A stretch of 64,000 nucleotides of DNA from an uncultured Anaerovibrio sp. (GCA_902786545.1 CADACU010000010.1:1-64000), one strand, 5' to 3'. Counted from the first letter of the stretch, positions 42,004 through 50,755 are shown. Translations and numbers: made by a program. Notes: generated from the sequence alone by a model not told the origin.

Positions 42004-43005
42004 ATGGCATTATTTGAAGGCTATGAGCGCCGCATTGACGGTATAAATGAGGTTTGCAAGAAATATGGTATTGCTTCCATTGAAGCTGCCGCTGATATTT
42101 GTAAGGAAAAGGGCTTTGACCCAGCTGCTATCGTTTCTGATTTGCAGCCAATCTGCTTCGAGAATGCAAAGTGGGCCTACACTCTTGGTGCAGCTATTGC
42201 TATCAAGAAGGGTGTAAAGACTGCAGCAGATGCTGCCAGGGCTATCGGCGAAGGTATTCAGGCATTCTGCGTACCTGGTTCTGTAGCTGACCACCGTAAG
42301 GTTGGTCTTGGCCATGGTAATCTGGCTGCTATGCTCCTCACTGAGGATGCTGAGTGCTTCGCATTCCTGGCTGGTCATGAGTCCTTTGCGGCTGCTGAGG
42401 GTGCTATTGGTATCGCTCAGACTGCAAATAAGGTTCGTAAAAATCCTCTCCGGGTAATCCTCAATGGTCTTGGTAAGGACGCTGCTCAGATTATTTCCCG
42501 TATCAACGGCTTTACCTATGTTCAGACTCAATATGATTACAAGGCTGGTAAGGTTAATGTTGTAAAAGAGGTTTCCTACTCTGATGGTCCTCGCTCCAAG
42601 GTTAAGTGCTATGGTGCTGACTCTGTTCCAGAGGGCGTTGCCATCATGCATTTGGAGAAGGTTGATATCTCCATTACTGGTAACTCAACTAATCCTACCC
42701 GCTTCCAGCATCCAGTAGCTGGTACCTACAAGAAGGAGTGCATTGAGCTTGGCAAGAAGTACTTCTCCGTTGCTTCCGGTGGTGGTACTGGTCGTACTCT
42801 GCATCCAGATAATATGGCAGCAGGTCCTGCTTCCTATGGTATGACCGATACTCTCGGCCGTATGCATTCTGATGCACAGTTTGCTGGTTCTTCTTCCGTA
42901 CCTGCCCATGTAGATATGATGGGGCTTATCGGTGCCGGCAACAACCCAATGGTTGGTATGTCCGTAGCAGTTGCTGTAGCAGTTGCTGAGGCAATGAACA
43001 AATAA
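42004..43005 (+). CDS. GGGtGRT family protein of unknown function
   Basis: A 333-residue protein named for the motif seen here as SVASGGGTGRTLHPDN (about 257-272). The N-terminal part is helical (YERRIDGINEVCKKYGIASIEAA) and contains conserved cysteines (VCKKYG, DICKEK, PICFENAKW, AFCVPG). Other conserved blocks are VGLGHGNLAAMLL, FAFLAGHESFAAAEGAIGIA and HVDMMGLIGAGNNPMVGM. The Gly-rich loop suggests nucleotide or phosphate binding. It is coupled to the NifU-like gene and shares its very high codon bias. I do not assign an activity; an Fe-S-dependent metabolic role is a guess from the partner. Confidence 0.88.
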   Translation: MALFEGYERRIDGINEVCKKYGIASIEAAADICKEKGFDPAAIVSDLQPICFENAKWAYTLGAAIAIKKGVKTAADAARAIGEGIQAFCVPGSVADHRKVGLGHGNLAAMLLTEDAECFAFLAGHESFAAAEGAIGIAQTANKVRKNPLRVILNGLGKDAAQIISRINGFTYVQTQYDYKAGKVNVVKEVSYSDGPRSKVKCYGADSVPEGVAIMHLEKVDISITGNSTNPTRFQHPVAGTYKKECIELGKKYFSVASGGGTGRTLHPDNMAAGPASYGMTDTLGRMHSDAQFAGSSSVPAHVDMMGLIGAGNNPMVGMSVAVAVAVAEAMNK

Positions 43006-43029
43006 TAGATAAATTAGTTCAGTAAAAAC

Positions 43030-43068
43030 GGGCTGTATGATGATAATTCATCTTACAGCCCATTTTTT
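43030..43068 (+). terminator. Terminator after the GGGtGRT gene
   Basis: GGGCTGTA(A)GATGA arms around ATAATTC, then ATTTTTT. Confidence 0.88.
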
Positions 43069-43187
43069 ATTGCAGATATTCCCACATAGTAACAAATAAA
43101 TTTAATAGTGGTTTTACAAAGCAGGAAAAATCACGAGTATGGAGAATAATCTAATAAAAATATAAAAAGGTGAGAGGTGATTTTGGG

Positions 43188-45209
43188 ATGTACAACGAAA
43201 ACGATGATGGTTATTCGAAACTGGTATCAACCAGGGATTCCTTTCGAACCAGACTGATTGGCATAATGCTGCTGCTGGTGTTTGTTCCTATGGTATTGTC
43301 CACTGTTATAAGCTATGTATCTTCCACCGATAAGGCTGAGGAAGATGCCCAGGAGCGTCTGCAGTGGCAGGCAAGCTATATGGAAGATCTTTTCGCCAAG
43401 GTCATCGAAAAAAATGTGTCTGCCTTGAAAGTATTGGCCACTACACCTTCAACTATAGTATATTTAAAAGACCCAAGCGGAAATGCTGCCTTGGGTAATG
43501 ATGTGTTTGCTCAGATGAAAGGCATTGATGCCTACATGGATGACGGTAATGGTACGACCCTCACCGGAACAGATGGCAATCAGCTATTGAGAACCGTCGG
43601 CAAATGTGTAAATATTTCTGACCGAGAGTATTACAAGCAGGCCATGAAAGGAACCCCGATTTATGTATCGGATGTAATGGTATCCAAGGCCACAGGCATA
43701 CGCCAGATATGCATGATAGTTCCGGTTTTTGATGAAACAGGCAAGGTAATTGGCAGTGTTCAGCGAAATTACGACATGGAGGATTTCCACGACCTGTTGG
43801 CTGGGGCCTTTGAGGATGCATTTATATTGGACAGAACCGGATTTGTTGCCGCTCATTCCCAGTATGTTATTGGCAAGGATCACGAAGAGGAAGACAGATC
43901 AAAATCTGTGCCTATGACCAGCGGAAAGGATAAGGGATTCTACATTACAGACACAGGCAAGGGATATTCCGCCCATATTGCCTATGTTAAAGAGCCATAT
44001 TCTGCTTTCAGGGTTGTTGTAGCAACAGATTCGACAAAAATCTTGGGTGCAGCTAAAAAATCAGCGATTATAGTTGTAATTGTTGCCCTTATAATGGTGG
44101 GCATAGCGGCCTTTTTTGCCGTGCTCACAGCCAGAGGATTCTATAAGCCGGTCAAGAATATAACCAATGCCCTTAAAGAAATGTCAGAAGGCAAGTTTGT
44201 GGAAATAGTTGATGACCGTGACAGAAAAGATGAATTTGGTGTAATGGTCAATTCAGCCAATTCCCTGGTCAAAAAGCTTACCCAGATTGTGGGAAATATT
44301 AAAAATGGAGCCAAAAGTGTGGCAAACTCCTCCGATAATTTGTCAGGGACATTGGATCAGATTTCCCGGACTACGGATGATGTTACCAAGGCTATTCAGG
44401 AGGTTGCTACCGGTGCGACCCAGCAAGCCAATGAAATTCAGACCGCTTCAGAGAATGTGGTGACTATAAGCGAAGCGGTTATGTCAGTACAGTCAAGTGC
44501 TGAACGGCTTGAGTCATTATCAAATACCATGAAAGAAGCATCAACGGCCTCGACCAAGTCTTTGGAGAACCTTCAGAAATCAGCAGAGGATATGACCATC
44601 AAGATTACTGATATATCCGAAGCTATACAGGAAACCCAAAACGCAGTCAGCAATATTCATGAAAAGGTTGATGGCATCAATAGCATTGCCAGCCAGACCA
44701 CGCTGTTGTCGCTTAATGCCAGCATAGAAGCAGCCAGAGCCGGTGAGGCTGGACGAGGCTTCTCTGTTGTTGCGGAGGAAATTGGTAAACTGGCCGGCGA
44801 GTCCAAATCCTTGGCTGATGAAATTAAGCAGGAGATGGATATATTGATCAGCAGAGCTGGTGGCGCAGTAGCAGCTGCTAATGAAGTTAAGACGGCAAAT
44901 ACTGAGCAGCAGACATCTCTTGGCGAAACAATACAGTCCATAAACGGCATGATTGGTGATATAAACGAGACCGTAAACGGCGTATATGAAATTTCTGATG
45001 GGGCAAAGCAATGTGAGACTTCCAAGGATAAGGTATCGAATGTGATAACATCACTCAGCGCTATTTCAGAAGAAAATGCAGCCAGCGCGGAAGAAACCAG
45101 TGCCTCTATGCATGAACTGTCGGCTACAGTTTTGAGCCTTGCCGAATCAGCTGGTGGATTAAGACAGGTAGCGGAGAAGCTTTCCAAAGACATGGAATTT
45201 TTCAAGTAA
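43188..45209 (+). CDS. Methyl-accepting chemotaxis protein (dCache sensor)
   Basis: A 673-residue chemoreceptor. TM1 at about 22-45, a large extracytoplasmic dCache domain (about 48-280; [28 protein letters not shown] is the ligand-pocket signature for amino-acid-type ligands), TM2 at about 292-315, HAMP, and the signalling domain with [43 protein letters not shown]. The ATG at 43188 is preferred (GAGGTG at 8 nt) over an in-frame GTG. It has its own terminator. It differs in sensor type from the receptor at 17968. Confidence 0.94.
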   Translation: MYNENDDGYSKLVSTRDSFRTRLIGIMLLLVFVPMVLSTVISYVSSTDKAEEDAQERLQWQASYMEDLFAKVIEKNVSALKVLATTPSTIVYLKDPSGNAALGNDVFAQMKGIDAYMDDGNGTTLTGTDGNQLLRTVGKCVNISDREYYKQAMKGTPIYVSDVMVSKATGIRQICMIVPVFDETGKVIGSVQRNYDMEDFHDLLAGAFEDAFILDRTGFVAAHSQYVIGKDHEEEDRSKSVPMTSGKDKGFYITDTGKGYSAHIAYVKEPYSAFRVVVATDSTKILGAAKKSAIIVVIVALIMVGIAAFFAVLTARGFYKPVKNITNALKEMSEGKFVEIVDDRDRKDEFGVMVNSANSLVKKLTQIVGNIKNGAKSVANSSDNLSGTLDQISRTTDDVTKAIQEVATGATQQANEIQTASENVVTISEAVMSVQSSAERLESLSNTMKEASTASTKSLENLQKSAEDMTIKITDISEAIQETQNAVSNIHEKVDGINSIASQTTLLSLNASIEAARAGEAGRGFSVVAEEIGKLAGESKSLADEIKQEMDILISRAGGAVAAANEVKTANTEQQTSLGETIQSINGMIGDINETVNGVYEISDGAKQCETSKDKVSNVITSLSAISEENAASAEETSASMHELSATVLSLAESAGGLRQVAEKLSKDMEFFK

Positions 45210-45228
45210 TCTGGAATCGAAAATACAA

Positions 45229-45262
45229 AAAAGCTCAGGACAAAGTCCTGAGCTGAATTTTT
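45229..45262 (+). terminator. Terminator after the chemoreceptor
   Basis: AGCTCAGGAC and GTCCTGAGCT around AAA, then GAATTTTTT. Confidence 0.9.
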
Positions 45263-45264
45263 TA

Positions 45265-45339
45265 TGGTGACGCGTAGGGGATTCGAACCCCTGAAGCCGC
45301 CGTGAGAGGGCGGAGTCTTAACCACTTGACCAACGCGCC
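45265..45339 (-). tRNA. tRNA-Glu (anticodon CUC)
   Basis: A 75-nt minus-strand cloverleaf with CCA. The anticodon stem CCGCC/GGCGG encloses CTCTCAC, giving CTC (reads GAG). The T-loop GGTTCGAATCC is present. It lies downstream of gltX on the same strand, so the synthetase and its substrate tRNA are neighbours. Confidence 0.95.
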
Positions 45340-45475
45340 GTTGACAACAAATATGATACCTCATTTTGAGGTAGGTTGTCAAATATTTTTTTTAGATTTT
45401 TAAAAATTATAACGCCATTGTTCAAATTTTTCTTCTTTAGAAGAAAAATCTTCCAATTAGCGTTTCCCTAAAGGA

Positions 45476-45497
45476 CTAGCTTCGCGTCGCAACGAGC
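45476..45497. repeat. Short dispersed repeat CTAGCTTCGCRTCGCAACGAG, copy 1
   Basis: It recurs with one difference at 47449-47470. Both copies lie in the tRNA-rich segment around gltX. Confidence 0.6.
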
Positions 45498-45503
45498 TGG
45501 TGT

Positions 45504-45531
45504 TTTCCCCCACCTAAAGAGGTGGGGGAAA
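45504..45531 (-). terminator. Terminator of gltX
   Basis: TTTCCCCCACCT and AGGTGGGGGAAA around AAAG, 18 bp past the gltX stop. Confidence 0.85.
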
Positions 45532-45548
45532 TCTTAAAGCTCGTTATA

Positions 45549-47018
45549 TTATCCTTGAATCTTGCTAAGACCGAAGTTCAGTCGTTTCAATGATTCATCT
45601 CTTCCCAAAAGGTAGAGCAGCTCGGTAACACCGCCTGGAGTTACCTTTTGTCCAGACAGGGCAATTCTTACAGGCCACATAAATGTACCCATCTTGATTC
45701 CGCTGTCGGCAATGGCCGGTTGGAGCTTGTCGTCAATACCCTCAGGGGTCCATTCAGCAACTGTGTTTAGAATATCAATTGCCTGTGGGATGATTTCCGC
45801 TGCCTTTTCCGGAGTGACCTTGTTCCGCTTGTTATTGAACAGATCGATATCATATTCCGGCAATTCCTTGAAGAACCCAATCTGTTCCGGGATTTCATTA
45901 TAACGGTTTACCCGGGTACGAAGAAGTGCAGCCAGATATTCCCATTTATCATGCAGGGATTCAGCAATAATTCCGCCAAAGGCACTGGAGTGTTTAGCAA
46001 ACTCTGAGTCACTCATTGCCTTGAAATATTCCCCATTTACCCAATCCAGCTTGTTATAGTCGAACACAGCTGGGGATTTGCTGAGGCCTTCCAGAGAGAA
46101 CTTATTGATAAGCTCTTCCATGGTAAAAATTTCTTGTTCGGATTTTGGACTCCAACCTAATAGCGCCACATAGTTGGTGATGGCTTCCGGCAGGTAACCC
46201 ATATCAACCAGCTGGCTAAAGCCGGTAGCACCATGGCGTTTGGAGAGCTTGGAAACGGATCCATCCTCATTTTTCCCCATTACAGGCGGCAGATGGATGA
46301 ATACAGGTGGCTCCCAGCCAAGATACTGATATAGGAGTACATGCTTTGGTGTGGAAGTGATGAATTCTGTCCCGCGGAAAATATGACTGATATCCATAAG
46401 ATGGTCGTCAATAACATTGGCAAAATTGTAGGTTGGCATACCATCCCGTTTCAGGATGACCTGATCCTCCAAAGTGTCACAGGCGATAGTTATATTGCCG
46501 TGTACCACATCATGGAAGGTAACTTCCCCTGTCAGTGGCATTTTCTGGCGGATAACATAAGGACGGCCTTCCGCCAGATATTGGTCAATAACAGACTGAT
46601 CCAAATCCCGGCAGGCCCGATTATAACCGCCAAAGCTTTTTGCATCACCGGCTTCCTGGGCTGCATGCTGTTCTTCACTGCAATCGTTACAGAAGCAGCG
46701 ATAGGCATGTCCTTTTTCAATAAGCTCTTCTGCATATTTTTTATAAATGTCCAGACGCTGACTCTGAATATATGGACCACAGTTACCACCTATATCAGGG
46801 CCTTCATTGGGAATGATATTGGCGGCTTTCAGGGTGTTTTGAATAAATTCTACTGCATCAGCCACATAGCGCTTCTGGTCAGTATCCTCTATACGGAGCA
46901 GAAAATCACCATTATTGGCTTTGGCAAACAGATACCCATAAAGAGCGGTGCGCAAATTACCAATATGCATATAGCCGGTAGGGCTAGGTGCAAAACGGGT
47001 ACGAACACGACTTATCAA
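45549..47018 (-). CDS. gltX: Glutamyl-tRNA synthetase
   Basis: A 489-residue class I synthetase. The TTG start (SRVRTRFAPSPTGYMHIG) follows AGGAGG and matches the family N-terminus. The ATP motifs are HIGN (about 15-18) and KLSKRHG (the KMSKS loop, about 240). A Cys-rich insert (CFCNDCSEEQ) resembles the zinc region of bacterial GluRS. Whether it is discriminating or also charges tRNA-Gln cannot be decided here. tRNA-Ser lies upstream and tRNA-Glu downstream on the same strand. Confidence 0.96.
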   Translation of the reverse strand: MISRVRTRFAPSPTGYMHIGNLRTALYGYLFAKANNGDFLLRIEDTDQKRYVADAVEFIQNTLKAANIIPNEGPDIGGNCGPYIQSQRLDIYKKYAEELIEKGHAYRCFCNDCSEEQHAAQEAGDAKSFGGYNRACRDLDQSVIDQYLAEGRPYVIRQKMPLTGEVTFHDVVHGNITIACDTLEDQVILKRDGMPTYNFANVIDDHLMDISHIFRGTEFITSTPKHVLLYQYLGWEPPVFIHLPPVMGKNEDGSVSKLSKRHGATGFSQLVDMGYLPEAITNYVALLGWSPKSEQEIFTMEELINKFSLEGLSKSPAVFDYNKLDWVNGEYFKAMSDSEFAKHSSAFGGIIAESLHDKWEYLAALLRTRVNRYNEIPEQIGFFKELPEYDIDLFNNKRNKVTPEKAAEIIPQAIDILNTVAEWTPEGIDDKLQPAIADSGIKMGTFMWPVRIALSGQKVTPGGVTELLYLLGRDESLKRLNFGLSKIQG

Positions 47019-47070
47019 AGTTATTCCTCCTAAAAAGAGATTGCTGCAGGGGCAATCTCTTGGCAATACT

Positions 47071-47252
47071 TAATGGCACGGGCAAAGACCAATCCAACGG
47101 CCTTTGTCGAGTGATTATCACTAAGCTCCAGCTGCGTTTATAGCTTGCTGTCACTAAGTGTTAATGGCACGGGAAAAGACCAATCCAACGGTCTTTTTCG
47201 AGTGATTATCACTAAGCTCCAGCTGCGCTTATAGCTTGCTGTCACTAAGTGT
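47071..47252 (-). repeat. 91-bp tandem duplication in the tRNA-Ser trailer
   Basis: Two near-identical 91-bp units start at 47071 and 47162, and a third partial start (TAATGGCA) coincides with the CCA end of tRNA-Ser. On the minus strand each unit follows the tRNA 3' end and contains the hairpin AAAGACC-GTTGGATT-GGTCTTT, a likely terminator or processing structure. The unit boundaries reuse the tRNA's terminal TGCCATTAA. Confidence 0.85.
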
Positions 47253-47255
47253 TAA

Positions 47256-47344
47256 TGGCAGAGAGGGTGGGATTCGAACCCACGGTGGCTATTAACCACA
47301 CTTGATTTCGAGTCAAGCACCTTCGACCACTCGGACACCTCTCC
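47256..47344 (-). tRNA. tRNA-Ser (anticodon CGA)
   Basis: An 89-nt minus-strand tRNA with the long variable arm of class II tRNAs (GTGGTTAATAGCCAC). The anticodon loop CTCGAAA gives CGA (reads TCG). The acceptor GGAGAGG pairs with CCTCTCT, and the CCA is encoded. Confidence 0.95.
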
Positions 47345-47448
47345 ATAGATATGCACGGATTTTCTATCCGCGTAACAGTAGTATTATAACGCAATCGTTA
47401 AAATTTTTCCATATAATATAAAAAATATTCTGCTCAGCATTTTTTAGG

Positions 47449-47470
47449 CTAGCTTCGCATCGCAACGAGA
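47449..47470. repeat. Short dispersed repeat CTAGCTTCGCRTCGCAACGAG, copy 2
   Basis: Matches 45476-45497 with one difference. Confidence 0.6.
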
Positions 47471-47513
47471 GATAGTTTATTTACCTGTTTTAGGGGGGTA
47501 CTGCCTGCATATA

Positions 47514-47538
47514 AAAAAGAACCGGGAACGGTTCTTTT
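47514..47538 (-). terminator. Terminator of the small coiled-coil gene
   Basis: AAAAGAACCG, GGAA loop, CGGTTCTTTT, 15 bp after the minus-strand stop at 47554. Confidence 0.9.
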
Positions 47539-47553
47539 AGCTGGTGGTAATTA

Positions 47554-47763
47554 TCAAATATTTCGCAATTCACTTTGTAGGTCATGGATATCCTGTTCCA
47601 AAAGCTGCATTTTGTCAATTATGTTTCTCAGGTCGGCTTCCATATCAATAAAGTTGGTTATAAGCCACCCCCATAATCCTTCAAGCTTCTCACTGGTAAC
47701 ATATGGGGCAGTATCATAGTATCCATTGATTTTTGATTGTTTACTGGCTGACATACTGGACAT
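47554..47763 (-). CDS. Small hypothetical protein with a C-terminal coiled coil
   Basis: A 69-residue protein of unknown function. The start MSSMSASKQ follows AAAGGTGGGG at 5 nt; a longer upstream frame lacks a ribosome site. The centre has an aromatic stretch (LEGLWGWLITNFIDM), and the last ~30 residues (ADLRNIIDKMQLLEQDIHDLQSELRNI) form a heptad-rich helix. There are no cysteines and no known motif. It is a single-gene unit with its own terminator, which supports its being real. Confidence 0.65.
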   Translation of the reverse strand: MSSMSASKQSKINGYYDTAPYVTSEKLEGLWGWLITNFIDMEADLRNIIDKMQLLEQDIHDLQSELRNI

Positions 47764-47928
47764 AATACCCCACCTTTCATAAAAAGTCCCTCTAGCCATT
47801 ATATCGTAAGCCGGCAGGGTAATTTTAAATAATTCTATGGGATTGAAGTACCAATTAAGTGTAGAACTTCCTGGTTAACTACGGTATAATAATACTATAA
47901 GTTATTTTTTTTTAGGCAGGATAGTATT

Positions 47929-48117
47929 TTGAAAAATAAAGATTATGAAATATTGGCCATGAAAATTCACCGAAGTCTGCTGGAAGTGCAGGATATGAAT
48001 GGTGCGCTGCGGCAGATTGACCGTATGCTGGATAATATAAGCAGAAAAATTGGAATCGTGGATGAAGTAACATGGCATGAACTGGAACGAAGACGAAAAA
48101 TCAATGATAAAGGTTAA
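47929..48117 (+). CDS. Small hypothetical helical protein
   Basis: A 62-residue mostly helical, charged protein (MALRQIDRMLDNISRKIG-like centre, ERRRKINDKG end). The TTG start has AGGCAGGA at 7 nt. A perfect terminator follows at once, which supports a real gene. No family is recognised. Confidence 0.6.
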   Translation: MKNKDYEILAMKIHRSLLEVQDMNGALRQIDRMLDNISRKIGIVDEVTWHELERRRKINDKG

Positions 48118-48148
48118 AATGTAATGGTTGCATTTTAACCTTTATTTT
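48109..48148 (+). terminator. Terminator after the 62-codon gene
   Basis: AAAGGTTAAAATG and CATTTTAACCTTT arms, then ATTTTG. Confidence 0.92.
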
Positions 48149-48194
48149 GTGCTGCATTAACAGAGACGATGAACTTATAAGAGGTTTTTTGATT

Positions 48195-48782
48195 ATGGAC
48201 CGGTATGATGTATTGCGGGATATTACCGTTCTGGCAGGCAAATTAAACAATTTTGCCGGACGGTTACTGGTAGCTATTGACGGGCGTTGTGGGGCTGGAA
48301 AGACCACCTTGGCCAGTTTTTTGCAAAATAAAATAGAGGCAACGGTATTTCATATGGATGATTTCTTTTTGCGGCCGGAGCAGCGCACCGCCGAACGGTT
48401 GAATACACCAGGCGGTAATGTGGATCGGGAGCGGCTTGAATCAGAGGTCTTGATACCGTTGCGGGCAGGGGAAAAAAACTTCTCCTATCAGCGCTTTGAC
48501 TGTAAAACTCAGTCCTTGCAGGAACCGGTTCTTATTGAACCAAAGTCGGTCTGCATTGTTGAGGGATCCTATAGTTGTCATCCGGCCTTGCAGAAATACT
48601 ATGATTATCGCATTTTTATGACAGTGTCTCCTAAGGAACAAATGGAGCGGATTATTCAGCGAAATGGGCCGACAGCGGCCCGCATGTTTAAAACACGCTG
48701 GATACCACTGGAAGAACAGTATTTTGCCAAGTGTGATGTTGAGGGAAAATGTACCTGTTCGATAGATACCAGTACAAAATAA
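48195..48782 (+). CDS. Uridine-kinase-like P-loop protein
   Basis: A 195-residue nucleoside/uridine kinase-family protein. The Walker A motif is AIDGRCGAGKTTLA (about 27-40). HMDDFFLRPEQRT resembles the Asp-containing substrate loop of uridine kinases, and IVEGSYSCHP is Walker-B-like. RRNGPTAARMFKTRWIPLEEQYF-like residues (about 157-178) form the lid. The start at 48195 follows AGAGG at 10 nt. The true phosphate acceptor is unknown; relatives act on uridine, pantothenate or phosphoribulose. Confidence 0.82.
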   Translation: MDRYDVLRDITVLAGKLNNFAGRLLVAIDGRCGAGKTTLASFLQNKIEATVFHMDDFFLRPEQRTAERLNTPGGNVDRERLESEVLIPLRAGEKNFSYQRFDCKTQSLQEPVLIEPKSVCIVEGSYSCHPALQKYYDYRIFMTVSPKEQMERIIQRNGPTAARMFKTRWIPLEEQYFAKCDVEGKCTCSIDTSTK

Positions 48783-48787
48783 ATGTA

Positions 48788-48820
48788 CAGAAGCCGGTGG
48801 AACACCGGCTTCTGTTTTTA
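48788..48820. terminator. Bidirectional terminator
   Basis: CAGAAGCCGGTG, GAA, CACCGGCTTCTG, then TTTTTA, between convergent genes. Confidence 0.92.
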
Positions 48821-48828
48821 GTGTAAAA

Positions 48829-49653
48829 TTACCATTTCGGCGGGAAGAATTGTTCCTTTAGATGATTTTCTGCCGACAAAATCCGCCAACCTTTATCTGG
48901 GGTTAATATCATTTGGGCCATACCATCAAATACCTGTACTACATTGGTTTCATTCGTCGAATCCTTTGCTGTTAGCGTATATTCCAAGGCAAGTTCGTTG
49001 AAGCTGTCGGCAACAGGGACGATATTGCTGACATCACTGCTTACAGTGGTAGTGAAGCCACTGCAAAATGTAGAAAAATCGCCAAAGGAAGGCTTATAGG
49101 TGTCATCCAGCATGTTCCAGGCCGCCCGCAGTTCCCTATTGGTGATACATTCGTGATAGCTTCTTAGCACTGCAGCTGCTGACTGATATGAATTCAGCTC
49201 AGTTCGCTCCAACAGTTCGCCGGTGCCACTGTCTATCAGCCAGTTGCCGTCTATTTTTTTCAGCACAGTTGTGCATTCAAAGGTCTGTTCAACTATGTGA
49301 TGATTAGCCAGCATATCCCGTGATTTTACAATATATGTTAATGTTGCCCTGTGGTCTGTTTGCTCACTCATACGATAATTTTCGGGCTTACTGGTCAAAG
49401 TGGTGGAATATCCCTTTTTGAAATCGTCGTAACTCTGAAAGAAGTTTTTATAATCCTCTGTCAGCACATCATGGGCCAACCCATAATCACCATCCACAAT
49501 TTTATGATGGAAGTAATTTATGGTTTGGACCGGAGTCATTCCAGTGGGGAAGGTATAACCTTTGGGAACTCCGCCGTTGGGATTGGCAGACACTAATACC
49601 GTGCCGGTCAAAACAAACATTACCAACATTGCCAGATGAAGAATTTTTTTCAT
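48829..49653 (-). CDS. Exported protein with two NTF2-like repeats, unknown function
   Basis: A 274-residue protein with a Sec signal peptide (about 1-24, MKKILHLAMLVMFVLTGTVLVSA). The mature part seems to contain two similar ~115-residue units: TINYFHHKIVDGDYGLAHDVLTEDYKNFFQSYDDFKKGYSTTLTS against VLRSYHECITNRELRAAWNMLDDTYKPSFGDFSTFCSGFTTTVSS, each followed by a strand pair ending in a WLID/WRIL motif. This is the layout of tandem NTF2/DUF4440-like domains. The role in the envelope is unknown. It is flanked by its own terminator. Confidence 0.75.
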   Translation of the reverse strand: MKKILHLAMLVMFVLTGTVLVSANPNGGVPKGYTFPTGMTPVQTINYFHHKIVDGDYGLAHDVLTEDYKNFFQSYDDFKKGYSTTLTSKPENYRMSEQTDHRATLTYIVKSRDMLANHHIVEQTFECTTVLKKIDGNWLIDSGTGELLERTELNSYQSAAAVLRSYHECITNRELRAAWNMLDDTYKPSFGDFSTFCSGFTTTVSSDVSNIVPVADSFNELALEYTLTAKDSTNETNVVQVFDGMAQMILTPDKGWRILSAENHLKEQFFPPKW

Positions 49654-49864
49654 TGTGGATGCCTCCCCCCGATTAACCCAAATTATATTTTATTACCTGT
49701 AATATACTATATTGGTGGGGAAAATCCTTTGCTGTTCATATAGGATGATGGCACTATTTTTCAGGATATTTCTCAGAAAAAACAATAGATTTAAAAATAG
49801 GGTTGTGTAAATTCTTTTCTTGATGTATAATCTAACACGGTTGATAAAAAGACTTGAAACTCAT

Positions 49865-49940
49865 GGGGGCGTAGCTCAGCTGGGAGAGCACATGCCTGGC
49901 AGGCATGGGGTCAGGGGTTCAAGCCCCCTCGTCTCCACCA
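49865..49940 (+). tRNA. tRNA-Ala (anticodon GGC)
   Basis: A 76-nt cloverleaf with CCA. The anticodon stem CATGC/GCATG holds CTGGCAG, giving GGC (reads GCC). T-loop GGTTCAAGCCC. A terminator hairpin (AACCTCGAAACCTTT...AAAGGCTTCGGGGTT) follows at 49951-49990. Confidence 0.96.
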
Positions 49941-49950
49941 TATGAAAAAT

Positions 49951-49996
49951 AACCTCGAAACCTTTAGAGATAAAGGCTTCGGGGTTTTGTTTTTTC
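49951..49996 (+). terminator. Terminator after tRNA-Ala
   Basis: AACCTCGAAACCTTT and AAAGGCTTCGGGGTT arms, then TTGTTTTTT. Confidence 0.85.
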
Positions 49997-50021
49997 ATAT
50001 TTCTTTTAGTCGTTATATGCA

Positions 50022-50053
50022 AAAAGGCCGGCAGAGCAATCTGCCGACCTTTT
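50022..50053 (-). terminator. Terminator of hsp20
   Basis: AAAAGG-CGGCAGA and TCTGCCG-CCTTTT arms, about 30 bp after the hsp20 stop. Confidence 0.88.
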
Positions 50054-50083
50054 GAATTACGGTGCGCCTATGACGCTTGCTTA

Positions 50084-50545
50084 TTATGCGGAGTGAATAG
50101 GTATCTGCTTTGGTGTATCAACCCGTTCAGCAGCCTTAGGTAAGGTAACAGTAAGAATACCATCCTTAAAATCCGCCTGACAGTTATTTTCATCCACATT
50201 GTCAATGTAGAAGGAGCGACTCATGCTACCACTGTAACGCTCCCGACGAATGTAGCAGCCATCCTCATCTTTTTCTTCCTGAGATTTTTCCTGCTGGGTG
50301 GAGATGGTAAGATAGTTGTCCTTATAGGAAAGGTTTATATCGTCCTTGGATACACCTGGAAGCTCGGCTTTCAGCTCATAGCTGTTGCCGGTATCCTTCA
50401 CATCAACATTAAAGGCTTTTCCGCTAAAACCAGCATCATTAAAGAAGCTGGAAATTGGACGATTCATCCAGTTGAACAGGCGATCGAAACCGTCTTCCCG
50501 TGCTGCTAAATCATTTCTCATATCAAATGGAATAATGCCAAACAT
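50084..50545 (-). CDS. Hsp20/alpha-crystallin small heat-shock protein
   Basis: A 153-residue chaperone. The alpha-crystallin domain spans about 45-140 (FNVDVKDTGNSYELKAELPGVSKDDINLSYKDNYLTIS ... DNVDENNCQADFKDGILTVTLPK), and the C-terminal IPIHSA carries the I-x-I anchoring motif. The short N-terminus (MFGIIPFD) is typical of Firmicute Hsp18. It holds unfolded proteins during stress. The promoter overlaps a run of AGTCA direct repeats that may bind a heat-shock repressor. Confidence 0.95.
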   Translation of the reverse strand: MFGIIPFDMRNDLAAREDGFDRLFNWMNRPISSFFNDAGFSGKAFNVDVKDTGNSYELKAELPGVSKDDINLSYKDNYLTISTQQEKSQEEKDEDGCYIRRERYSGSMSRSFYIDNVDENNCQADFKDGILTVTLPKAAERVDTPKQIPIHSA

Positions 50546-50639
50546 AATAACGATCCCCTTTCATTGTATATTTTGTTGTTTGGTGAGGCGCGTTGCTGAA
50601 CATCTCTGTTCCGGAACTCTTTCCCTTGCCTCAATTATT

Positions 50640-50677
50640 ATTATAGTCAGAATAGTCAAAAAGTCAATAAGTCAAAA
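50640..50677 (-). promoter_or_regulatory. hsp20 promoter with AGTCA direct repeats
   Basis: Minus strand TTGACT (50667-50662), a 16-bp spacer and TATAAT (50645-50640). On the plus strand AGTCA occurs at 50645, 50654, 50662 and 50670, a period of 8-9 bp covering the promoter. It recalls CtsR heptad repeats (GGTCAAA) but with different spacing. Confidence 0.55.
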
Positions 50678-50706
50678 CAACAATTTTTATATTTTTTTTA
50701 AAATTA

Positions 50707-50755
50707 AAAAAGTACCCTCTTTACTGGTCTGCCCAATAATGAGGGTACTTTTCCC
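50707..50755. terminator. Bidirectional hairpin terminator
   Basis: AAAAGTACCCTC and GAGGGTACTTTT arms, 21-base loop; it ends the methylmalonyl-CoA decarboxylase gene on the minus strand. Confidence 0.8.
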
